IMG/VR virus record: IMGVR_UViG_3300030110_001355
Span: 1 to 25,187 of that record
Source of the DNA: a virus
Direction: 5' to 3' (one strand)
DNA length: 25,187 bases
Positions 14,262 to 20,639 of the stretch are shown one piece after another. Position 1 is the stretch's first letter. Each line of letters starts with the position of its first letter. Both the position numbers and the translations under genes were made by a program. The notes under the pieces were generated by a model. The model did no database searches. It saw only the letters and a list, made by a program, of their open reading frames with translations, and was not told where the DNA came from.

Positions 14262-14727
14262 AGGAAAAAAAAAGATTGTCTTGCTAATTTGCGTTTTAGG
14301 TCTTGCTAATGTCGTGTTAATTGCTTTTACACTCAATGCTGATGAGATGACTCATAAGTTTAAAAATCCTAGCTTTTCAGGTGTTGGTACATCCAGTCAC
14401 TATCTGACTATAGATTCTCAGGAATTTCAAAGACGACAAGAAATTAAAGAAGAGCTGAGGGCATATACTGAAGACCTTCAGCGAGAGGCTGAAAATACTA
14501 CACTAGCTCGATTCATAAGAAATCTTGAATCACGCATCTATGCACAAATTTCTCGTCAGTTGGTTGATAGTCTATTTGGTGAGACAGCCTCTGATTTTGG
14601 TACTTTGGAATTAGAAGGAAACACCATAGAATATAGAGTAGAAGACGATAAAGTAACATTAATAATCACAGATGAAGAAGGCAATACAACAGAAATTACT
14701 GTACCTCTTGGTTCTTTCACTTTCTAG
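14254..14727 (+). CDS. csgF: CsgF-like curli secretion accessory protein
   Basis: The 157-residue protein has an N-terminal basic/hydrophobic export signal (residues 5-28), then EMTHKFKNPSFSGVGTSSHY. That stretch aligns with the conserved start of mature CsgF (MTFQFRNPNFGG in Escherichia coli, from memory), which inserts into the CsgG pore. SQEFQ follows, where CsgF has SAQAQ. The C-terminal part (IYAQISRQLVDSLFG, then YRVEDDKVTLIITDEEGNTT) matches the CsgF helix and beta end, including the T-D-x-x-x-G-x-T-[ST]-x-I pattern. In curli systems CsgF caps CsgG on the cell surface and couples secretion to fibre nucleation. It overlaps csgG by 56 bases. The extra helical region at residues 60-95 is longer than I remember for CsgF. 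Confidence 0.9.
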   Translation: MNRGKKKIVLLICVLGLANVVLIAFTLNADEMTHKFKNPSFSGVGTSSHYLTIDSQEFQRRQEIKEELRAYTEDLQREAENTTLARFIRNLESRIYAQISRQLVDSLFGETASDFGTLELEGNTIEYRVEDDKVTLIITDEEGNTTEITVPLGSFTF

Positions 14728-15529
14728 TTGTGCTTTAATTGTAGACCCCCTAGACAATGGAATACCACCCATAAGAAGTATTGAGTCAGCAGAGGTTGGC
14801 TCTTTATTGACCAATTTAGCAGAAGTTCCTATCCCTATACGAAAGCCTGTAGTGGCTGTTTATCCAAATTCTTTCAAAGACAACACAGGACAACGCAGAA
14901 GCAATAGTCAATATGCAAGCTTTAGTACAGCTATTACACAAGCTCCTGATGCCTACCTCATAAGAGCATTGAAACACTCTGGCGTGTTTGAAGTGGTTGA
15001 ACGAACAGGGCTGGATAATTTAACAAAAGAACGACAAATTATTCGTACCACTAGAGAAAGTTTTGATGAAAAACAAAAGGTAAAACCATTAATGTTTGCT
15101 GGTTTATTGATGGAAGGTGGAGTTGTAGGCTATGAAACTAATATCAAATCTGGTGGTGCTGGTGCTCGTTATCTTGGTATTGGTGCTTCCAAAGAGTACA
15201 GACAAGACTCTGTAACCATATCTCTACGCACAGTTTCTGTCAGCACAGGTAAAATTTTGATTGAAGTCTTAGTAACCAAGTCAATTCTCAGTGCTGCTGT
15301 ATCTTCTGATGTGTTCAGATTTTATGCAAATAATACCGAATTAGTTGAAATTGAGAGTGGTATAGTAGAGAATGAGTCTATTAATATTGCTTTACAGATG
15401 GCAATAGAGACAAGCGTACTACGCACAATAGAGGAGGGCTATGAAGAAGGCTATTGGCAACAAGATAAAAGGATTGATATTGATGAGCCTGTTTGCGATG
15501 ACGAATGTATCGTTAATATACGGGGCTGA
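14672..15529 (+). CDS. csgG: CsgG-like outer-membrane curli secretion lipoprotein
   Basis: The 285-residue protein has a lipoprotein signal (MKKAIQQKLLYLLVLSLSSC) with lipobox LSSC and lipidated Cys20. The body follows CsgG closely: VAVYPNSFKDNTGQ, FSTAITQAPDAYLIRALKHS, VVERTGLDNLTKERQIIR, MEGGVVGYETNIKSGGAGAR, YLGIGASKEYRQDSVTISLR, VSVSTGKIL, VFRFY and AIETSV. CsgG forms a nonameric channel in the outer membrane for curlin subunits. Phe84 aligns with constriction residue Phe56 of E. coli CsgG, while the positions of Tyr51 and Asn55 look different (Ser79, Ser83), so the pore neck may differ. A C-terminal extension (residues 263-285) has two Cys. Translation starts inside csgF, and the end overlaps the curlin gene by 89 bases. 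Confidence 0.95.
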   Translation: MKKAIQQKLLYLLVLSLSSCALIVDPLDNGIPPIRSIESAEVGSLLTNLAEVPIPIRKPVVAVYPNSFKDNTGQRRSNSQYASFSTAITQAPDAYLIRALKHSGVFEVVERTGLDNLTKERQIIRTTRESFDEKQKVKPLMFAGLLMEGGVVGYETNIKSGGAGARYLGIGASKEYRQDSVTISLRTVSVSTGKILIEVLVTKSILSAAVSSDVFRFYANNTELVEIESGIVENESINIALQMAIETSVLRTIEEGYEEGYWQQDKRIDIDEPVCDDECIVNIRG

Positions 15530-16184
15530 CAATGAGATATTTATAGATCAGTCAGGTGCGACATCCAATTTGGATATTGAACAAGTGGGCGGTGGTGGAA
15601 ACATCATAGGTGGGTCTGACGCTGCTGCTGGCTCTATGACAGCCTTAGATTTAGATGGTGGAACGATGACCTTAGATGTTTTGCAGAGAGGGCAAAATAA
15701 CAAATACTTAGGAGATATATGGGCTGATAACTACACAGGTTACTTCTCCTTTATTGGCGACACAAATACGTTCAATATGAGTACAGATGAAACCAACGCA
15801 ACTGGAGCAGATGGTTCTAATGTAAATGTACAAGTGACAGGCAACACGAACACAATGACACTCAATCACGCTATGACAGCACTAGCAGCTAACTTAGACT
15901 TAGATTGGACTATACAAGGCGACACTAACAACATTACTGCATCTATAGATGTTGATGGTGCAACAAATTACATGAATATAGATGGCAACGACAACACTGT
16001 GACATATGATGGAGATGGATATGCTGGAGGTTATTTTCACCTTACGCATGTCGGAGGGTCACGCACCTTTAACATAGACCAAGAATCTACATCTGATAAT
16101 GACTGGCTCAAGATTACATCTAATGGCTCTAGTGGCACTGTGTGTGTTACTCAGTCAGACGCAACGACTTCATTCGTCTGTTGA
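15441..16184 (+). CDS. Curlin-like secreted amyloid-repeat protein (CsgA/CsgB-like)
   Basis: A GAGGAGGG ribosome-binding site sits just before ATG 15441. The 247-residue product has a signal peptide (MKKAIGNKIKGLILMSLFAM, with cleavage likely near IYGA-D30) and then beta-strand repeats with spaced Gln, Asn and Gly. Examples are IFIDQSGATSNLDIEQVG, LDVLQRGQNNKYLGDI, VNVQVTGNTNTMTLN, WTIQGDTNNITASI, MNIDGNDNTVTYDG and FNIDQE. The x-x-Q-x-G-x-x-N-x rhythm is the curlin repeat, and the first and second copies are closest to consensus. Lys and Arg are scarce. The end holds two Cys (Cys235 and Cys247). It is the natural substrate of the adjacent CsgG/CsgF pair. It is longer than CsgA (~150 aa) and more degenerate, so amyloid formation is inferred. 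Confidence 0.82.
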   Translation: MKKAIGNKIKGLILMSLFAMTNVSLIYGADNEIFIDQSGATSNLDIEQVGGGGNIIGGSDAAAGSMTALDLDGGTMTLDVLQRGQNNKYLGDIWADNYTGYFSFIGDTNTFNMSTDETNATGADGSNVNVQVTGNTNTMTLNHAMTALAANLDLDWTIQGDTNNITASIDVDGATNYMNIDGNDNTVTYDGDGYAGGYFHLTHVGGSRTFNIDQESTSDNDWLKITSNGSSGTVCVTQSDATTSFVC

Positions 16185-17214
16185 AATAGGCTCTATCTCA
16201 GAAGTTAGAGGTAATGCACAAGTTCTAAGAGATAAACCCTATGGTGCTGAACTTCAGTTCAACATCCAACAAATGGATGATGTACGCACAGAAGCTGGCA
16301 GAGTAGCCATAACCTTTGAAGACGACTCTACAGTCAAACTAACAGAACACTCAAAACTGGTTATAGATGAATATATCTATGACCCAGACCCTTCTAAGTC
16401 AAAGATGGCATTAAAGTTTGCCAGTGGCACAGCACGATTTATTACAGGTAAATTCAATAACAAAAGTAACATATCTATTAAAACTCCTACAGCAGATATA
16501 GCTATTCGTGGTACAGATTTTACTTGTACAGTAGATGAGCTTGGAAGATCGTTAGTGATTTTGTTGCCAGATGAAAATGGCATATCTAGTGGAGAGATTA
16601 TTGTAGCTACTGCCATGGGTAGCGTCACACTGAACAAGCCATATCAAGCGACTACAGTATCTGTTTACGAAAACAATCCAACAAAACCAGTCACATTAGA
16701 CATATCACTAGACTTGATTGATAACATGCTCATTGTTAATCCACCAGAAGAAACAGAGCAACAAGCAGAAGAAACGCAATCAAAAACAACAGTAGATTAT
16801 TTAGAATTTGACGACCTAGATATTGATTTTCTTGATGAAGATTTTCTTGATGCAGAAGAAGAGCTAGAATTTACAGAGCTAGATATAAACTATTTAGATG
16901 TAAATTTTTTAGAAGATTTGCTGAACGTATTAGATGCTCTTGATATTGTAAAAGAAGAAGACGCACTCAAACAAGGTGGGGTTGGTATTCGTATTGTTGG
17001 CACAGAAATAGGACAAGATAAAGACACACAGATAACAACAATAGTATCAGGTCAAAACATTAGTCTTACCAGAACAGTCAGCCAAAGTGCTAAACTAAAC
17101 CTAGATGGTTCTGATAGCTATACGATAATATTGATACAAGATGGTGTGGCTAATACAGTAAAAATTAATGGTGGCTCTTCAACAACAATAAAAATAAAAC
17201 AAAGCTCTGGATGA
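16099..17214 (+). CDS. Secreted FecR-domain protein with curlin-like C-terminus
   Basis: The 371 residues start with an export signal (RLHLMALVALCVLLSQTQ); ATG 16123 is an alternative start that leaves a usable signal. Residues 29-145 are a FecR domain: VEIGSISEVRGNAQVLRD, DDVRTEAGRVAITFEDDS, LKFASGTARFITGKF, IKTPTADIAIRGTDF. Residues 215-292 are very acidic, with tandem FLDEDFLD-type units. The last ~75 residues have curlin-like strands (YTIILIQDGVANTVKINGG, TTIKIKQSSG). FecR domains here are periplasmic or extracellular and lack the sigma-regulator transmembrane segment. FecR-domain proteins encoded beside CHASE2 cyclases recur in bacteria, although their joint role is unsettled. The gene starts 86 bases inside the curlin gene and overlaps the cyclase by four bases. 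Confidence 0.85.
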   Translation: MTGSRLHLMALVALCVLLSQTQRLHSSVEIGSISEVRGNAQVLRDKPYGAELQFNIQQMDDVRTEAGRVAITFEDDSTVKLTEHSKLVIDEYIYDPDPSKSKMALKFASGTARFITGKFNNKSNISIKTPTADIAIRGTDFTCTVDELGRSLVILLPDENGISSGEIIVATAMGSVTLNKPYQATTVSVYENNPTKPVTLDISLDLIDNMLIVNPPEETEQQAEETQSKTTVDYLEFDDLDIDFLDEDFLDAEEELEFTELDINYLDVNFLEDLLNVLDALDIVKEEDALKQGGVGIRIVGTEIGQDKDTQITTIVSGQNISLTRTVSQSAKLNLDGSDSYTIILIQDGVANTVKINGGSSTTIKIKQSSG

Positions 17215-18974
17215 AAAAACTTGTACCATTATCACTCATACTTATATTAGTTTTGCCTTTTGTTTATCAAGGCACTCCACTTGAAGTTTTAAAACTTAGA
17301 ACCTTTGATGCTTTGATACCAGAACAGCAAGAAAGTGGTAATTTTGTAATACTAAACATTACTGAGAATGATATTGCAAATGAAGGTGGTTATCCTTTAT
17401 CAAGACAAACCTTAGCTCAAATACATATAAATTTACTCAGGCAAGGAGCTATGGGCGTAGGTTGGGTTATGGCTTTTCCTCAACCAGATAGATTTGGAGG
17501 TGACTTTGAATTTATGGAAGCTTTGTCTTTTTCTCCTAGTGTTCTTGCAATGTTTGAAGGGAGGGGAGACTACCCTCCTACATCTGGGACAGTAATTTTA
17601 GGTGAAGATGCTGGTGGCATCATGGCAGAAGGTGTTATAGAAAACATAGATGTTTTGAAACTAAACAGTGCACAAGGCATAGCAGTAGCCAGAACAGACG
17701 TTGACAATTTAGTAAGAAGATTACCACTGCTAATGAAAACACCAGATGGTTGGGTGTCTTCATATGCCACAGAAGTTTTGAAAGTTTTGGCTGGAGCTGA
17801 AACATATGTAATTAAAACTAACGACAATGGTATAGAACAAATCAGAGTAAGAGGCATCCCACCTGTGTCAGTAGACTCTCTTGGTCGTAAGTGGATTAGT
17901 TGGGTAGATACACCACAGACTAATTTAGGCGAAATGGATGTCGAAAATAAGTTTGTTTTTGTTGGATTTACTGCAAAAGGTATTATGCCTCAGTTGGCTA
18001 CACCTGTAGGTTTATTAGAGCCACACAAAATACAAGCAGCATTAGCTGAGTCAATACTGATAGAAAACAGCCCCTATGTGCCTGATTGGTCGTTTGCAGT
18101 TGAATTTATGACTTTATTTGTGTCAATAATACTTATTTGGGTAATTTTAAGTGTTTCAGGCATAACTTTAGGCATATCTTTGGGTGTCATTGTTATGTTA
18201 TCCACAGGTTATACAGGATATTACTTAATACAGTCAGGTATGTTGATTGATGTTACTTGGACACTGATTTCACAGTTTATTACTGGTTCTACAGCGTTTT
18301 ACATGCGTTTTAGAGAGCAATACAAGGCTAGACAGCTCATAAAACAGCAATTTGGTAAGTATTTAGATTCTAGAATGGTCAAAAAACTGCAAAAAAACCC
18401 AGAATTGTGTCAAATTAATGGTGCTAGGGTCGATTGCTCGATAATTTTCACCGATTTAAGAGGTTTTACGAGCCTTTCTGAGTCAGTAGAGCCAGAAATG
18501 GTCACTTACATCATGAACTCTGTCTTAGACGTACAAGTACAGGCTGTAAATCAATTTTCAGGCGTTACAGACAAGTTCATAGGCGATGCCGGTATGTTTC
18601 ATTTCAACACAATTATTCCACAAGAAGACCATCATCAACTAGCATGTGACGCAGCCAAACAGATAGAGAAAAACATTGTCGAATTAAACCAGCGTTTTGT
18701 AGAAGAAGGCATACCAGAGATAGCCATTGGTATTGGTGTAAACTCTGGAGTGTGCATTGCTGGTAATTTTGGGGCTACAGATAGATTTGCGTTTAGTTTG
18801 ATTGGCGACCCTTGCAACGTAGCAGCTCGCCTTGAGTCAGGAACCAAAGAGGCTGGGGTGAGCACCCTGATAGGGCATGAAACTGCAAAAAATTGTAAAT
18901 ATGTGTTAAAGTCATTACCAGATTTAACAGTTAAAGGAAAAGCTGAGGCATTAAAAGTATATACATGGGCATGA
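17211..18974 (+). CDS. Membrane-bound CHASE2 class III adenylate cyclase
   Basis: The 587-residue protein has an N-terminal transmembrane segment (residues 5-20) and a periplasmic CHASE2 sensor (about 25-290: LKLRTFDALIP, FVILNITENDI, GYPLSRQTLAQIHINLL, KFVFVGFTA). Two or three transmembrane helices follow at about 296-365, then a cyclase homology domain at about 405-587. Catalytic residues are present: metal-binding Asp415 (FTDLRGFT) and Asp459 (DKFIGDA), adenine-selecting Lys455 and Asp533 (IGDPCNVAARLE), and Asn536 and Arg540. The enzyme should therefore make cyclic AMP in response to an envelope signal. ATG 17211 overlaps the FecR stop. A full-length receptor cyclase is highly unusual for phage DNA. 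Guanylate specificity is unlikely given Lys455. Confidence 0.93.
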   Translation: MKKLVPLSLILILVLPFVYQGTPLEVLKLRTFDALIPEQQESGNFVILNITENDIANEGGYPLSRQTLAQIHINLLRQGAMGVGWVMAFPQPDRFGGDFEFMEALSFSPSVLAMFEGRGDYPPTSGTVILGEDAGGIMAEGVIENIDVLKLNSAQGIAVARTDVDNLVRRLPLLMKTPDGWVSSYATEVLKVLAGAETYVIKTNDNGIEQIRVRGIPPVSVDSLGRKWISWVDTPQTNLGEMDVENKFVFVGFTAKGIMPQLATPVGLLEPHKIQAALAESILIENSPYVPDWSFAVEFMTLFVSIILIWVILSVSGITLGISLGVIVMLSTGYTGYYLIQSGMLIDVTWTLISQFITGSTAFYMRFREQYKARQLIKQQFGKYLDSRMVKKLQKNPELCQINGARVDCSIIFTDLRGFTSLSESVEPEMVTYIMNSVLDVQVQAVNQFSGVTDKFIGDAGMFHFNTIIPQEDHHQLACDAAKQIEKNIVELNQRFVEEGIPEIAIGIGVNSGVCIAGNFGATDRFAFSLIGDPCNVAARLESGTKEAGVSTLIGHETAKNCKYVLKSLPDLTVKGKAEALKVYTWA

Positions 18975-19369
18975 AATTATCAATAATATTAGGGGGCTTG
19001 TTAGTTCTTTCTGTAGCAAGTTCTGCATGGTATATAGATTACCAAGCAGACCAAATCAGCACGTTGAAAGGTAACCAGTTGGTTTTGGAAACAAAAATAC
19101 AAGAGCAAAATGAAGCTATTGAAAATCATTTGAAACAAGCAAAACAACAACAACAACAAATGAACAGTTTGGCTGAAGAAAACAGAAAGGCAATGGAAAA
19201 TGTAAACAAGCTAAGAAAAACTTTTGCAAATCTTGACTTAGATGAGTCGGCTTTGGCTAATCCAGAGGATTTACAACGTAGAATAAATAGAGGCTCTGAA
19301 AGAGTTATGCTTGAACTTGAAAAACTAAGTAACCCAAACCAATTTGATGAAGAATCTACTGATAGTTAG
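18965..19369 (+). CDS. i-spanin-like inner-membrane lysis protein (Rz-like)
   Basis: The 134-residue product has one N-terminal transmembrane helix (MGMKLSIILGGLLVLSVASS) and a long periplasmic coiled coil (residues 30-110, with QEQNEAIENHLKQAKQQQQQ and LAEENRKAMENVNKLRKTF). It ends in a hydrophilic region. The o-spanin gene starts inside its 3' end. This nested pair is the classical Rz/Rz1 arrangement that fuses inner and outer membranes in the last step of lysis of Gram-negative hosts. The alternative start ATG 18971 (MKLSIILGG) would give an ATGA overlap with the cyclase and is equally plausible. Confidence 0.8.
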   Translation: MGMKLSIILGGLLVLSVASSAWYIDYQADQISTLKGNQLVLETKIQEQNEAIENHLKQAKQQQQQMNSLAEENRKAMENVNKLRKTFANLDLDESALANPEDLQRRINRGSERVMLELEKLSNPNQFDEESTDS

Positions 19370-19712
19370 TCTTGCAGTAATTACTGCTAGTTGTTCTATG
19401 TTGCCACAGGTCAAACCTGTGCAAGTTAAGACGATAGCTGAAAGACCACCTATATATCATCCACCTCTACCATATTCTATGAGCTTAACTAATGTAGATT
19501 GGGAAGTCATGACACCAACTACTATGCAAGAATACTTAGATAATCTTGAGTCTGGTAATGCACCTCCTAGAGCTTTTTATTCATTGTCAGCCAGAGAATA
19601 TGAAAACCTCAGCATGGATATGGCTGAAATCACTCGATATACCAAAGATATACTTTCCATAATCAAATACTATAGAGAACTAGACAAACCACAAGAAGAC
19701 GAAAATGAGTAA
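19347..19712 (+). CDS. o-spanin-like outer-membrane lipoprotein (Rz1-like)
   Basis: ATG 19347 (preferred to TTG 19344) starts MKNLLIVSLAVITASCSMLP. This is a lipoprotein signal with lipidated Cys16 and a slightly relaxed lipobox (TASC). The mature part is Pro-rich at first (IAERPPIYHPPLPYSMSL), as expected for an outer-membrane spanin partner, and ends in helices (REYENLSMDMAEITRYTKDI). At about 105 mature residues it is longer than lambda Rz1 and closer to separately evolved o-spanins of T4-like and marine phages. It overlaps the i-spanin gene by 23 bases and the nuclease gene by eight. Confidence 0.8.
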   Translation: MKNLLIVSLAVITASCSMLPQVKPVQVKTIAERPPIYHPPLPYSMSLTNVDWEVMTPTTMQEYLDNLESGNAPPRAFYSLSAREYENLSMDMAEITRYTKDILSIIKYYRELDKPQEDENE

Positions 19713-20100
19713 ATCACCAGATGAGTTTGTATATAGAGCAACATTAGATCGAATAATCGATGGTGACACATTTGATTGCATTTTGGATTTAGGATTTTCT
19801 GTAAAACTACACAAACAAAGAGTTCGTTTGGCTGGAATTGACACAGCTGAATCACGAATAAACACTAAAAAATACCCAGAAAGAAAAACAGAAAAAGAAC
19901 TAGGTTTGAAAGCAAAAGAAAGACTCAAGGAACTTTGTGTTGGTACTTTTAAAGTAAAATCATTAGGCAAAGGCAAATATGGCAGAATTCTTGGCATACC
20001 TTACACAGAAGATGGAGAGGATATTTGTCAAAAACTTATATCTGAAGGACATGCTGTTGAATATTGGGGTGGCACTAAAACTAAAATATGGGGAAAATAA
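19705..20100 (+). CDS. Staphylococcal-nuclease-like (TNase) DNA/RNA nuclease
   Basis: The 131-residue protein has the SNase core: RIIDGDTFDCILDLG, KQRVRLAGIDTAES with Arg41, Asp46 and Glu49, then KELGLKAKERLKEL, KYGRILG with Arg94, and DICQKLISEGHAVEYWGG. Arg41, Glu49 and Arg94 correspond to the catalytic Arg35, Glu43 and Arg87 of the staphylococcal enzyme. Asp21 and Asp46 fit the calcium site. There is no signal peptide, so the enzyme acts in the cytoplasm unless released by lysis. Phage SNase-like proteins are thought to recycle host DNA. Its place between spanins and endolysin is noteworthy. Confidence 0.88.
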   Translation: MSKSPDEFVYRATLDRIIDGDTFDCILDLGFSVKLHKQRVRLAGIDTAESRINTKKYPERKTEKELGLKAKERLKELCVGTFKVKSLGKGKYGRILGIPYTEDGEDICQKLISEGHAVEYWGGTKTKIWGK

Positions 20101-20101
20101 A

Positions 20102-20545
20102 ATGCAAATATCAAAAGAGGGTTTGGCACTAATAAAGTTTTTTGAAGGCTGTGAGCTTGAAGCTTACAAATGTCCAGCTGGTGTTTGGACAATAGGTTAT
20201 GGACACACCAAAGACGTGAAAGAAGGCGACAAAATTAATAAAGACGAAGCCAATCATTTGCTTGAAGAAGAGATGATAGAGTACGAAAGTTATATTGATG
20301 ACATGGTTGATGTTGAACTTAACCAAAGTCAGTATGACGCTTTATGTGCTTGGGTTTACAACTTAGGACCTTCTAACCTTGGTAGCTCAACACTGCTCAA
20401 AGTTTTAAACGAAGGTAAGTACGAAGAAGTGCCACAACAAATTAAACGATGGAATAAGGCTAATGGTGAAGTTCTTAATGGATTGATACGCAGAAGAGAA
20501 GCAGAAGCCTTACTTTTCCAAGGCAAAGAATGGCATGAGGTTTAG
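20102..20545 (+). CDS. Endolysin, GH24 (phage-type) lysozyme
   Basis: ATG 20102 starts exactly at the conserved N-terminus (MQISKEGLALIKFFEGCELE); a longer in-frame reading upstream overlaps the nuclease and is rejected. The 147-residue product has Glu15, Cys24 and Thr30 in the E-8-x-5-T spacing of T4-family lysozymes. AYKCPAGVWTIGYGH follows, then FYNLGP-like VYNLGPSNLGSSTLLK and RWNKANGEVLNGLIRRREAE. The middle catalytic position is Cys rather than Asp, as in phage P1 Lyz (Cys51, from memory). No signal-anchor or signal peptide is present, so release through a holin is expected. It cleaves the glycan strands of peptidoglycan. Confidence 0.93.
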   Translation: MQISKEGLALIKFFEGCELEAYKCPAGVWTIGYGHTKDVKEGDKINKDEANHLLEEEMIEYESYIDDMVDVELNQSQYDALCAWVYNLGPSNLGSSTLLKVLNEGKYEEVPQQIKRWNKANGEVLNGLIRRREAEALLFQGKEWHEV

Positions 20546-20563
20546 CAAGACACACAAATACAC

Positions 20564-20596
20564 TATACTAACCTTAGACACTATGTGTTTAGGGTT
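20564..20596 (+). promoter_or_regulatory. 12-bp hairpin next to a TATACT box, upstream of the terminase gene
   Basis: AACCTTAGACAC (20570-20581) pairs fully with GTGTTTAGGGTT (20585-20596), with two G-U pairs and a three-base loop, and can be extended by TACT/AGTA past a bulge. TATACT at 20564-20569 resembles a -10 box, though no good -35 is seen. No T-run follows, so it is not a standard terminator. Confidence 0.5.
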
Positions 20597-20627
20597 GAGT
20601 AGCTACTATGTCACTACCTAGTTACTC
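20597..20627 (+). promoter_or_regulatory. Second hairpin directly before the terminase gene
   Basis: GAGTAGCTA (20597-20605) pairs with TAGTTACTC (20619-20627) with one G-U pair around 13 bases. GAGTA is also used by the extended form of the previous hairpin, so the two structures may compete. It ends 12 bases before ATG 20640 and could act on terminase expression or mark a packaging site. Confidence 0.45.
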
Positions 20628-20639
20628 AGCCTGACCCCC

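Noticed and set aside
19680-19997. 105-codon antisense open frame across the o-spanin/nuclease junction
   Set aside because: The plus strand has a nuclease with intact catalytic motifs; the antisense product has no plausible features.
19979-20101. Extended N-terminus for the endolysin
   Set aside because: The extra 41 residues overlap the nuclease gene and are not lysozyme-like; ATG 20102 begins exactly where GH24 similarity starts.
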